From contig CAWJIJ010000009.1 in the NCBI GenBank assembly GCA_963842955.1, positions 682,001 to 746,000 of the forward strand: a stretch of DNA of 64,000 nt. The letters are read 5' to 3'. The notes beneath the pieces are model-generated. The model saw only the letters and a list, made by a program, of their open reading frames with translations, did not search any database and had not been told where the DNA came from. The stretch comes from JARFQW01 sp963842955. Its GTDB lineage: Bacteria; Pseudomonadota; Gammaproteobacteria; Steroidobacterales; XN24. The position numbers and the translations under genes were made by a program. Of the stretch, positions 36,985 through 44,655 are shown in pieces; position 1 is the stretch's first letter, and each line of letters starts with the position of its first letter.

Positions 36985-37269
36985 TCAGCCATCCACCTTC
37001 ACGCCTTTCCAGAAGGCAACCCGGTCCTTGATTTCCGCCGCCTTTGGCTTGGGGTCCGGGTAGTACCAGGCGGCATTCTGGTTGATCTGATCGCCCACAC
37101 GGACATGAAAGTAGCGGGCGGTTCCTTTCCACGGACAGACCGTCGTGTGGCCGCTGTCTTCGAAATACCCCGCCTCGAGTCGTTCCTTGGGGAAGTAGTG
37201 ATTTCCTTCGAGGACGACCGTGTTATCGCTGTCAGCGAGCACGGCGCCATTCCAGCTTGCCCTGGGCAT
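36985..37269 (-). CDS. DUF427 family protein
   Basis: A 94-residue protein that is essentially one DUF427 domain: RASWNGAVLADSDNTVVLEG, NHYFPKERL, HTTVCPWKGTARYFHV and AAWYYPDPKP. These small beta-rich proteins are widespread and have no established biochemical role. ATG 37269 gives the family N-terminus (MPRASWNG). It follows trmH on the same strand by 55 bases. It lies beyond the padR operator and is probably transcribed separately from padR. Confidence 0.87.
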   Translation of the reverse strand: MPRASWNGAVLADSDNTVVLEGNHYFPKERLEAGYFEDSGHTTVCPWKGTARYFHVRVGDQINQNAAWYYPDPKPKAAEIKDRVAFWKGVKVDG

Positions 37270-37324
37270 GTGTGGCTCCAATTTAAAGCAGAGTTTCGGA
37301 CCAGACGAAGGTCCGGAAGTGGGT

Positions 37325-38005
37325 TCATGAGAGGCTTCGCACTGAAGCGGCGAACGGATTGCTCGCAAGGTCGCCATCCTCGGTCAGCGGGGGATAGTCA
37401 ATGCCGCGCTGCCGGCAGCGGCGAGCGACGGCCGGATGCGACCATTCGAAGAGGCGGCGCCGCTGGAGTTCCGGATCCAGCCGGCACCGCGCATACAGCC
37501 CGGCCCGTTCACGCTGCCTGGCCGCCTCGAAGAGTACCAGCGCGGCTGCGACCGACACGTTCAGTGATTCCACCAGGCCCTGCATCGGGACCCGTACCGC
37601 CAGGTCCGCCAGGTCCGCGCCGGCTTCGCTGACACCCCACAGTTCGGATCCCAGCAGCAGGGCCGTGGGCCGGGTGTAGTCCACGTCCCGGTAATCCACG
37701 GCATCTGCGGTGAGATGGGCGGCCAGTATCCTGAAGCCCTGGTTCTTGAGTGTCGCGGCCGCCGCGGGGAGGGCGGCATGGGTTCGCACCGGCACCCATT
37801 TCCGGGTTCCGGCGGCGATCATGTGATGCCGGCGGAGGTCCGGGTCCTCGGATACGGCGTGGGCCTCGAAGACGCCGACGGCATCGCAGGTACGTATGAT
37901 GGCCGCGATGTTGTGAGCCTTGTGGACGTCCTCCATCAGCACAGTGAGGTCCGGCTGGCGTCGGGCGAGGACGGACCTGAGTTTATCGAAGCGCTCCGGC
38001 GTCAT
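37325..38005 (-). CDS. trmH: tRNA (guanosine(18)-2'-O)-methyltransferase TrmH
   Basis: SPOUT-class enzyme methylating the ribose of G18 in tRNA D loops. The three SPOUT motifs are present: HNIAAIIRTCDAVGV with the catalytic Arg, ALLLGSELWGVSE, and MQGLVESLNVSVAAALVLFE forming the knot. The 226-residue length and the TrmH-type C-terminal extension (REREGLY-like RERAGLYARCRL) match TrmH rather than RlmB. The start is ATG. It is divergent from yjbQ across 44 bases, which must hold both promoters. Confidence 0.93.
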   Translation of the reverse strand: MTPERFDKLRSVLARRQPDLTVLMEDVHKAHNIAAIIRTCDAVGVFEAHAVSEDPDLRRHHMIAAGTRKWVPVRTHAALPAAAATLKNQGFRILAAHLTADAVDYRDVDYTRPTALLLGSELWGVSEAGADLADLAVRVPMQGLVESLNVSVAAALVLFEAARQRERAGLYARCRLDPELQRRRLFEWSHPAVARRCRQRGIDYPPLTEDGDLASNPFAASVRSLS

Positions 38006-38049
38006 GGGCTCATATCATAGAATCGTAATTAGAAAAGAGCAGTAAGTCT

Positions 38050-38478
38050 ATGTTTATTGGTAACTATAGCTTAAAGGTGGAAACGAAGGGCCGCGGCACC
38101 TACGAAATTACGGACAAGATACAGGCAATGGCAGGTCGAGCGGCCGCAAGCTCGGGGATGATGAGTGTGTTTATCCATCACACGAGTGCGTCGCTGATCG
38201 TCTGCGAGAACGCCGATCCGACCGTGCGGGAAGACCTGGAGCGATTCATGGCCCGGGTGGCGCCCGATGGCGACCCCTTGTGGGAGCACGCGTCCGAAGG
38301 GCCGGATGACATGCCCGCCCATATCCGCTCGATTCTGACCCAGCCCAGCATCTCCATACCGATGAGCGGTGGCCGGGCCCTGCTGGGAACATGGCAGGGA
38401 GTTTACGTCTGGGAACATCGAACCGGTCCCCATACCCGCCACCTCACGGTCAGCGTCCTTGGAGACCAGCCCGGCTAG
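38050..38478 (+). CDS. Secondary thiamine-phosphate synthase / YjbQ (UPF0047)
   Basis: A 142-residue single-domain protein of the YjbQ/UPF0047 family. Hallmarks: the conserved VFIHHTSASLIVCENADPTV, a GDPLWEHASEGPDDMPAHIR stretch with the metal-binding His residues, and QGVYVWEHRTGPHTR. The family has weak thiamine-phosphate synthase activity in E. coli tests; the physiological role is debated. The region before the ATG is AT-rich and divergent with trmH. The length is normal. Confidence 0.92.
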   Translation: MFIGNYSLKVETKGRGTYEITDKIQAMAGRAAASSGMMSVFIHHTSASLIVCENADPTVREDLERFMARVAPDGDPLWEHASEGPDDMPAHIRSILTQPSISIPMSGGRALLGTWQGVYVWEHRTGPHTRHLTVSVLGDQPG

Positions 38479-38506
38479 GGCCCGGCGGCGCAGCGCGGGA
38501 ATGATC

Positions 38507-38962
38507 TCAGCCGCGGTTCGCGGCGATGGCTGCCTGGATGAAGGCCTCATGCCGGCCGATGCGAAGGTCGGCTAGCACCGTGTCCTGTATCACTCCGTCG
38601 GCGCCGATGAGGAACGTGGCCCGGCGAACGCCGATGCCCATGGGCCCGTCGACGCCGTAGGCGCGAACGGCGACTCGCTCGGGGTCCGCCAGCAGCGTGA
38701 ACGGCAGATTATGGCGGCTGGCGAATCGCAAATGACTGTCCGAGTTCTGGGGGCTGATGCCCACGACGCGCATGCCGGCCGCCGCGATATCGTCATGCAT
38801 ATCGCGAATGGAACAGGCCTCCTTCGTGCATCCGGGCGTGAAATCCGCCGGATAGAAATACAGCACCAGTGGCCCGTCGGCGAGAAGCTCGGAAAGAGTC
38901 CGTGCCGTGCCGTCCTGGTCGTGGAGGGAAAATTCCGGGGCCCGCTCTCCAGCCTCGATCAT
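38507..38962 (-). CDS. bcp: Thioredoxin-dependent peroxiredoxin (Bcp/PrxQ)
   Basis: A 151-residue atypical two-cysteine peroxiredoxin reducing hydroperoxides with thioredoxin. The active site reads FYPADFTPGCTKEAC, with the peroxidatic Cys45 and a resolving Cys50 five residues on, as in Bcp/PrxQ. The thioredoxin-fold strands and the GISPQNSDSHLRF segment fit too. Its ATG overlaps the TGA of the GNAT gene upstream by one base, so the two are translationally coupled. Confidence 0.93.
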   Translation of the reverse strand: MIEAGERAPEFSLHDQDGTARTLSELLADGPLVLYFYPADFTPGCTKEACSIRDMHDDIAAAGMRVVGISPQNSDSHLRFASRHNLPFTLLADPERVAVRAYGVDGPMGIGVRRATFLIGADGVIQDTVLADLRIGRHEAFIQAAIAANRG

Positions 38963-39435
38963 CAGTTATCACTCCCGAACTCGGTTTCCATTACCCGGTA
39001 GCCCGTATGGCCCATCCCCAGGCTCCGATACGTATCCTGGGCCCGCGCGTTCTCCCGTTCCACGTAGAGCCGGATGCCCACGATATCGCCACTTTCCCGG
39101 GCCAGGGTCTCGATGTGTCCGTACAGGCGGCGAAAGACGCCGGCCCGACGGTGATCCGGGTGTACATAAACGCTCTGAATCCACCAGAGCCAGCCGTCCC
39201 GCCAGTCCGACCACTCATAGGTGATCAGGGTCTGGCCCACCGTCTGGCCGCTGGACTCCGCGATGAAATAACGGCCCCGTGCGGGGTCTTCCAGCAACCG
39301 CCGGACGCCGGAGTCCAGCACCGTCCTGTCCAGGGTCTTGTGTTCGGATTCCAAGGCGAGGGCGGCGTTGAATTCGGCGATCGCCGCCTGGTCGTCGATC
39401 ACGGCATCGCGAACTTCGATAGTCAGATCACCCAT
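38962..39435 (-). CDS. GNAT family N-acetyltransferase
   Basis: A 157-residue GNAT enzyme using acetyl-CoA. The N-terminus IEVRDAVIDDQAAIAEFN is typical, the acetyl-CoA loop is QSVYVHPDHRRAGVFRRLYG (the R/Q-x-x-G-x-G/A pattern as RRAGVFRRL), and the C-terminal motif is YVERENARAQDTYRSLGM. The substrate cannot be told. ATG 39435 fits the family; the open frame runs further upstream into low-complexity and tRNA-adjacent DNA. It overlaps the peroxiredoxin gene by one base. Confidence 0.88.
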   Translation of the reverse strand: MGDLTIEVRDAVIDDQAAIAEFNAALALESEHKTLDRTVLDSGVRRLLEDPARGRYFIAESSGQTVGQTLITYEWSDWRDGWLWWIQSVYVHPDHRRAGVFRRLYGHIETLARESGDIVGIRLYVERENARAQDTYRSLGMGHTGYRVMETEFGSDN

Positions 39436-39668
39436 GGCACCCGTTCCACCCCTCCGCAGAGGATCGAGGATACACGCCGGGGCCTGCCCCCTCCACCGGG
39501 ACCGGCGGGCCCCAAGACTCCCCGGCGCCACTCGAGAACCGCAGGGCTGTCGGGGGCGGCAGGAGGGCCTTGCCCGTGCGCTTGGCGTGCGGGTTTCGGC
39601 TCCGGGTCCTAAATGCTTCGACGGGCTGGACAGGGTGGGCGCACTTGATAAACTACGCGGCCTCGTTC

Positions 39669-39744
39669 GGGGCCGTAGCTCAGATGGGAGAGCGCTGCGT
39701 TCGCAATGCAGAGGTCGGGGGTTCGATTCCCCCCGGCTCCACCA
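39669..39744 (+). tRNA. tRNA-Ala(CGC)
   Basis: A 76-base cloverleaf: acceptor GGGGCCG/CGGCTCC (one G-T pair), D loop AGATGGGA, anticodon loop TTCGCAA with anticodon CGC, T arm GGGGG TTCGATT CCCCC and encoded CCA. Confidence 0.96.
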
Positions 39745-39756
39745 CCGAATGATCGC

Positions 39757-39781
39757 GGGCCGCCCTTGGGCGGCCCATTTT
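39757..39781 (+). terminator. Terminator of tRNA-Ala
   Basis: Stem GGGCCGCCC / GGGCGGCCC with a two-base TT apex, then ATTTTCG, 12 bases after the tRNA. Confidence 0.82.
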
Positions 39782-40170
39782 CGTTTGGGCGTTGTTACCA
39801 GGGAGGTGTTCGGGGTCCCATGCCCGGTCCCCACGTGCGGCGGCCGGCCGCGATCCACGTTGCGGTCACGGCTGGCCACCTTTATCGGACACCCGGCGGC
39901 TCGCGCGTTTCCGCGTGGCGCCAGGGATTCGCCGGGAGCACATCGTGCAGGCACCGCGGATCAGGATGACCGCAACTGCTATCGGCGCCGCCTTCCCGGC
40001 CCGTCCCGCCGCCGGCGCAGACGAAAACTCTCTCTCTGTCTTGCCCGGTTAGAGCCCCGATACCCCGGTAGTCACCGTGGCCGGCAGCAAGTCATCTTCG
40101 CTGTGGATTGACGGTGAAACCCCCAGTGGGTTGATCTCGCCCGTTCGAGCAAGGACACTTCGAGTCCGAC
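39782..40170. other. Non-coding gap between tRNA-Ala and tRNA-Arg
   Basis: About 390 bases without a credible gene. It contains a 14-base exact match (39926-39939, GATTCGCCGGGAGC) to the first hairpin of the repeat upstream of tRNA-Ser, and should hold the tRNA-Arg promoter. Confidence 0.5.
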
Positions 40171-40246
40171 GCCCCGGTAGCTCAGGGGATAGAGCAACCG
40201 CCTCCTAAGCGGTAGGTCGCAGGTTCGAATCCTGCCCGGGGCGCCA
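40171..40246 (+). tRNA. tRNA-Arg(CCU)
   Basis: A 76-base cloverleaf: acceptor GCCCCGG/CCGGGGC, anticodon stem ACCGC/GCGGT with loop CTCCTAA (anticodon CCT), T arm CAGG TTCGAAT CCTG and encoded CCA. An IS relic begins almost directly after it. Confidence 0.97.
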
Positions 40247-40250
40247 TCAA

Positions 40251-40514
40251 TCAGGGCTGTATTCCGGACACATGGTTAACACTTTGTCCGGTTCGAACGG
40301 ATGGAACGGCAGCTATGCTGCCTCGCACTGCGTGCGTCTGTCGCCTAGCAAGCTCGGCTCGGATAAGGCCGGGTTCTACCCGGCCTCTATCGTTGTCGAA
40401 GTAACCCGGATCATTGCACAGGAAGCTGACCTGCCAGAGCGGGCCCTCGACCTCGCGGGTGCCGACGGTTTGGTCAGCGAATACGGTCGAGAGGTCGATT
40501 TTGCGCTTGCCCAT
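40251..40514 (-). pseudogene. IS481-like transposase, C-terminal relic
   Basis: A short open stretch contains IDLSTVFADQTVGTREV, then GPLWQVSFLCNDPGYFDND, matching the C-terminal tail of IS481-type transposases. The catalytic DDE core is absent and the last residues are unlike the family. Nearby, GTTAACCATGTGTCCGG on the same strand looks like the IS terminal repeat. It lies between tRNA-Arg and the acyltransferase stop. Confidence 0.65.
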
Positions 40515-40535
40515 GCAGATCCGATGGCGTGCGCC

Positions 40536-41201
40536 TTACTCGTCCTTCGGATTGGTTTGCCGGCGACCGGCGGCGCTCGATTCGGGTTCAGCAGGGGTGC
40601 GCAGGCGTATCTTGCTGGCTTGCTCCGGACGAAACCCGCGCTTTTCGGCATAAAACGCAACAAGCTTCTCCATGTCGGTAGCCACGTCGCCGGTGAGCGT
40701 CAGGAACCCGTCGATTCCTACGGTCTTACCTGGATAGTCGATAAACCCCAAGCCGCACGGTACGTTGGCAGCCCGCGCGATCCGGTAGAAGCCGGATTTC
40801 CAGTGATCCGTGTACGAGCGTGTGCCCTCCGGGGTCACCGCCAGCCACATGAAGTCCCGGCGCCGGAATTCGTCGGCTATCGCCTGAATGGCGCCTTGCG
40901 GCGCTCTCCGATCGATGGGTACCCCGCCGACTTTTTGCAACAAACGTTTGAAGGGCCAGTGAAACAGGGAATGCTTGGCCAGCCAGTGCACCGGCATGCC
41001 GTGTCCGAGGCGAAAAAGCATGCCAATCGGAAAGTCCCAGTTCGAGGTGTGGGGATAGACCACGATGATGCCTTTTTTGCCGGGGAACCCGGCGAACACG
41101 GTCCGCCAGCCGAACACCGCCAGAAGCCGGAGGCAGAAGCGCCGCAGCGGGTTCCGGGATGGCTGTGGATCGACGGTCGGATTCAGGTTGTTTCTCCCCA
41201 C
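40536..41201 (-). CDS. Lysophospholipid acyltransferase family protein (PlsC-like)
   Basis: About 221 residues. The acyltransferase signature appears as VVYPHTSNWDFPIGM, an H-x4-D motif with Tyr/Pro in front, and as VTPEGTRSYTDHWKSGFY, the EGTRS motif that binds the glycerophosphate. LKHSLFHWP-type text (AKHSLFHWPFKRLLQKVGG) and the GVPIDR box also match. This is the short PlsC-like branch, of unclear substrate. No good ATG exists; GTG 41201 is my best guess, because the frame upstream runs into an IS3 relic. Insertion there may have removed the native start and promoter. Confidence 0.78.
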   Translation of the reverse strand: MGRNNLNPTVDPQPSRNPLRRFCLRLLAVFGWRTVFAGFPGKKGIIVVYPHTSNWDFPIGMLFRLGHGMPVHWLAKHSLFHWPFKRLLQKVGGVPIDRRAPQGAIQAIADEFRRRDFMWLAVTPEGTRSYTDHWKSGFYRIARAANVPCGLGFIDYPGKTVGIDGFLTLTGDVATDMEKLVAFYAEKRGFRPEQASKIRLRTPAEPESSAAGRRQTNPKDE

Positions 41202-41204
41202 GGT

Positions 41205-41327
41205 GCGCCGCCAGTGTACTCCCACGGCCTGATCGGGCGCCGCCCACTGCGAGGGGCACTCAGAGCGATACTCGAGGCTCATCCGAACCGCCCGCTCGCG
41301 GACTTCCGGTGCCTGGCTCCTCGTCAT
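41205..41327 (-). pseudogene. IS3-family OrfA N-terminal relic
   Basis: Beginning at an ATG, the translation PEVRERAVRMSLEYRSECPS followed by QWAA matches the N-terminal helix of IS3-family OrfA (usual form ERAVRMVLEH then YPSQWAA). The similarity stops there. The frame then runs on, unbroken, into the acyltransferase. Confidence 0.7.
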
Positions 41328-41508
41328 GTTCTCGACGGCATCCTTGCGAGAAACGGAGCCTCTGGAAATCCCCTCCGGTTCACTGTGATCGGACAAGCCT
41401 GCCGGGACCGAGGGCGCAAACTTCAAAAGCCCTCGAATCTGACCGGGATGTAAGCAGCGGTTTGATCTGATAGCTTCACTAAACGGGCAAGAGATACCGC
41501 TTGTGGGT

Positions 41509-41946
41509 ATGAAGATCAACGTCTATCTCAGCTTTCCGGGAACCTGTGAAGAGGCCCTGGAGTTCTACCATGAGGTACTCGGCGGAGAGCTTATGCCCAT
41601 GCGCTATTTCGAGGGATCGACGGCGGAGCCCAGTGCGCCGCCGGGCTGGGGAAAAAAGGTGATGCACGGGGCGCTGGCGGTCGGCGACATTCATCTGATG
41701 GGCTCCGACCTGTTGCCGCAACATTTCGAGGCGCCCCGGGGCGTGCACCTGTCCGTCAATACCGAGAGCATTGTGGAAGCGGAGCGGGTCTTCGAGACCC
41801 TGGCGGACGATGGCAAGGTCATCATGCCGCTAGAAGAGGCCTTCTGGGCCAAGCGCTTCGGGATGCTGACCGACCGCTATGGCATCCACTGGATGGTGAG
41901 CTACGCCCAGCCTGACTTGCCGGGGCGGGGCCCGGCCACGAAATAG
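41509..41946 (+). CDS. VOC family protein (PhnB/YjdN-like)
   Basis: A 145-residue glyoxalase/bleomycin-resistance superfamily protein of the PhnB type: INVYLSFPGTCEEALEFYHE, VLGGELMPMRYF, MHGALAVGDIHLMGSD and FWAKRFGMLTDRYGIHWMV. The two betaalphabetabetabeta units are recognisable. PhnB-like proteins are not proven enzymes; metal ligands are partly lost in this branch. I prefer ATG 41509 to the GTG two codons upstream. Confidence 0.87.
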   Translation: MKINVYLSFPGTCEEALEFYHEVLGGELMPMRYFEGSTAEPSAPPGWGKKVMHGALAVGDIHLMGSDLLPQHFEAPRGVHLSVNTESIVEAERVFETLADDGKVIMPLEEAFWAKRFGMLTDRYGIHWMVSYAQPDLPGRGPATK

Positions 41947-42008
41947 CTCACACTGATTCCGCCGCGGATTGAGTTAAAGAGCGTTCCAAACTTTGTAGCT
42001 CGGTCCTG

Positions 42009-42221
42009 CTACTCGTTGGCCTTCAGCAGCCGTTCGCACGCGTCTGCTTTCTCCTGGTCCTTGCCCGCCTTCTTCAGGCACGCCTTGTACTCCTGCATGG
42101 TCTTGGTCTGCTCCTCGGTGTGCCTCGCTTCGGCCTTGGCCTTTTGCTTCTCGGGGGACGACCCGCAGGCCGTCATAACGGCCACCGCGCAGGCGACGAT
42201 CAGAGCCGTTCGAATTTGCAT
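42009..42221 (-). CDS. Small lipoprotein, hypothetical
   Basis: A 70-residue lipoprotein. The signal MQIRTALIVACAVAVMTAC ends in a clear lipobox (MTAC), and the mature part is short, charged and helical (KQKAKAEARHTEEQTKTMQE). Two further cysteines (KACLKKAG and DACERLL) may form a disulfide. ATG 42221 follows GGGAG; an upstream in-frame ATG is less likely. No family recognised. Confidence 0.75.
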   Translation of the reverse strand: MQIRTALIVACAVAVMTACGSSPEKQKAKAEARHTEEQTKTMQEYKACLKKAGKDQEKADACERLLKANE

Positions 42222-42422
42222 GAGAATACTCCCTGACGACAAACCCCCCGACGGGCGGGATCTCTTGCCATTTTCCGTACCTCTACTTTAGCTCGTGCCT
42301 GTGGTCTGGCTACTGGGGTTTCCCCTCATAGCTACAGGATTGCCGAACGGCAGCACGGGTTCCCGTGGACTAGAGTACTTCCTGTTTCAGATCGTCTGAC
42401 TGAAGTTTCCAAAGGGGATGCC

Positions 42423-42821
42423 ATGGCTGCTGAATACATTTCTCGACCGTTCGTATTTCTGGCCTGGATCGGCCTCCTCCTGGCCGGGCCCGCTCTCGCG
42501 GTGGAAATCGGCGACGTGGAGGAGGGCGACGCCAGCTATGTCGCCGATTCGCTGCATGGCAACAAGACCGCCAGCGGCGAACGGTATGACAAGAACGCGA
42601 TGACTGCGGCCCATCGAACCCTGCCGTTCGGTACGCGGGTAGAAGTGACCTATCTCAAGACCGGTAAGTCTGTGGAACTTACGATCAACGATCGGGGTCC
42701 TTATCGGCCTCCGAACCGGATCCTCGATGTCTCAAGCGCAGCCGCCAGGGCGCTGGGCATGGTCAATGACGGTCATGGCGATGTGAGGATCGAGGTCGTC
42801 GGCAAGCCGCCTGGAGGCTAG
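42423..42821 (+). CDS. RlpA-like double-psi beta-barrel protein
   Basis: A 132-residue exported protein with a signal peptide (FLAWIGLLLAGPALAVE) and a single RlpA-like double-psi beta-barrel: GDASYVADSLHGNKTASGER, TAAHRTLPFGTRVEVTYL, ELTINDRGPY and ILDVSSAAARALG. RlpA family members are septal lytic transglycosylases or peptidoglycan binders; the catalytic Asp/His positions (NDRGP and AAHRTLPFG) are kept. There is no C-terminal SPOR domain, so it lacks the usual septal targeting. Confidence 0.9.
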   Translation: MAAEYISRPFVFLAWIGLLLAGPALAVEIGDVEEGDASYVADSLHGNKTASGERYDKNAMTAAHRTLPFGTRVEVTYLKTGKSVELTINDRGPYRPPNRILDVSSAAARALGMVNDGHGDVRIEVVGKPPGG

Positions 42822-43001
42822 GGTCTTTCCCGGCATCCGGAATACACAACCTGGTGGTAACGAGGGACACGGCCGAGGACAGTGTGCCAACGGTGGAACG
42901 CGGTTCAGGCCTGAATTCGACAAGCCGTTGGTCAGCGTCGGCAGGACGACTCCGGCCTCCCGGTTGACGCCGGAAGCGGTGGACTGCCTGGCGCCTGGCG
43001 G

Positions 43002-44334
43002 TTACGGCTCGAGGTCCGACAGCGTGACGCCCTTCTTTGCCAGGGCTGCGCGAAGACGCTCGATGTAATCCGGAGGGAAGGTCCAGACGGGAGAATCCTC
43101 CCGGCGTACAAGCCCCCGTTCGGCGGGGGTCAGGTCGAAATAGAGGCTCATCAGCACGTCGCTGCTGACCCACGGGCTGGAGCGGAAATAGGAATGGCCG
43201 TTGCCGGACAGGGATCCGGCGGCATCGGTGACGTCGATGACCATGAAGTTGGGCCGCTCCTCCACGTAGTTGACGAAAACCTCCGGCAGATTCGCGGGGT
43301 CCTCGAACATCTGCCCAACCCGGTTCTTGCCGAACACCCGCCTCGACATGCCGAGGGCAGCGTCGCCTGCGGACATGTACACGGTGAACCGGTCCATGAC
43401 GCTGAACCACCCGTCCGCGAGGTAACCGGCGAATAACTGGGCGTCCACGTCGCTGCCGACGAGAATCACGTTGTGCAGCTTGGTCCGTGCGCGTTTCTGT
43501 TCCTTCGTATAATCAATAAACCCCATCAGCGACAGGTCGGAGATGGCCCGGGTCACCATGCGTGTGCCTGCGGAGTAACCGATGACGTGGATGCGCTCCA
43601 CGTCGGTCTTGTCCGCGACCATCATCAGGAACTGGCGGAAGTTTCGGGCCGCGGTTGTCGCGTCCTCGAGGTCCGACACGTAGGCCAGGGTCTTGGGCGT
43701 CGACGGCCAGCTATAGGCGACGAACGCCCCCTTGTAGCCCAGGAAATGCCAGAGTTCCGATGCCACCAGGATCGGGTTTTCGAAATTCACCTTGTAGCCG
43801 TGGACGTAGACAAACACGTCCTTAGAGTCGGTGGCCGTCATGCGGTCGTTAACCGCCCGGATAAATCGCTCCTCGGGTTCCTTGCTGAACTTGTCCGGGT
43901 CATACCAGGCGGTCAGGGACTGAGAAACGACACCATATTCCTCGACACCCTTGACCTGCAGGGGGTATTCGGCGTCCCGTTCCTTCAGGAGCGAAAACTG
44001 CCTGGCCTGGGCCCAGCTATAACCTCCCTGGCCCACCTGGATGGTTGCTTCACCGACGCGCAGCAGGTGGCCGCGCTCGTTGCCGTAGAACCGATGGCCG
44101 TCCTGCACCTCGCCTTCGTCCAGGGGCCGCCGGTCGGTGGCATAGAGCAGGGGGTAGTTGGGCGGGGTGTCCACCAGGCCGGTGAGGATGAAGGGATCGA
44201 TGGTCCGGGAATCGTAGACGTCCGGCGCCGGCATCATTTCCACCTTGTAGGGGCCGCCGGAGCTGCACGCGGTGAGACCCATGAGGGCCACGCATCCAAA
44301 AAGCAGGGTTCGAGCGGTCGGTCGGTCTGCGCAT
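43002..44334 (-). CDS. DUF900 alpha/beta-hydrolase lipoprotein, possible 5' frameshift
   Basis: An alpha/beta hydrolase of the DUF900 family: VFVYVHGYKVNFENPIL, FVAYSWPSTP, and the nucleophile elbow IHVIGYSAGTRMV. A lipobox (MGLTACSS) predicts lipoprotein anchoring. The main frame has no good start before the lipobox. ATG 44334 in another frame has an ideal AGAGGAG site and gives MRRPTDRS; dropping one A near 44311 joins it to TLLFGCVALMGLTAC, making a textbook lipoprotein signal and a 443-residue product. So a one-base insertion, real or artefactual, is likely. The 320 bases to the divergent MBL gene contain only promoters as far as I can see. Confidence 0.8.
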
Positions 44335-44655
44335 GTCGGGCTCCTCTGGCCGGCATCTTCTTGGTAAACCAGGGCAGGGCAGCAGGCCCTGCCGAATACC
44401 GTAGTAACGCTTGGCCAGCTTCGGGCCGAGCGCGTCCTGATCCTCAAAGCGTTGTGGGCAGTATAGCGCCGGATCTGCCTGTTTTCATTGCCGAAATAAA
44501 GGAGCGAGCCGGGCGCCCGAGAGTTCTCCTGGGCGCATCGCGGGCCCCGGGCCGCAAAGCTTGCAGCAAGCTGCCGCCCTGCTACGGTCTTAGGTGAGTG
44601 CGGCCGCGGGGAGGGACCGCGACGTCCGCCTGTCAGACCTGTTGGAGGAACAAAC

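Noticed and set aside
40171..41500. Genomic island integrated at tRNA-Arg
   Set aside because: Only two IS relics and one acyltransferase follow; no integrase and no 3' tRNA repeat seen.
43473..44597. 374-codon frame antisense to the DUF900 lipoprotein
   Set aside because: No recognisable domain; the opposite strand encodes an obvious hydrolase.
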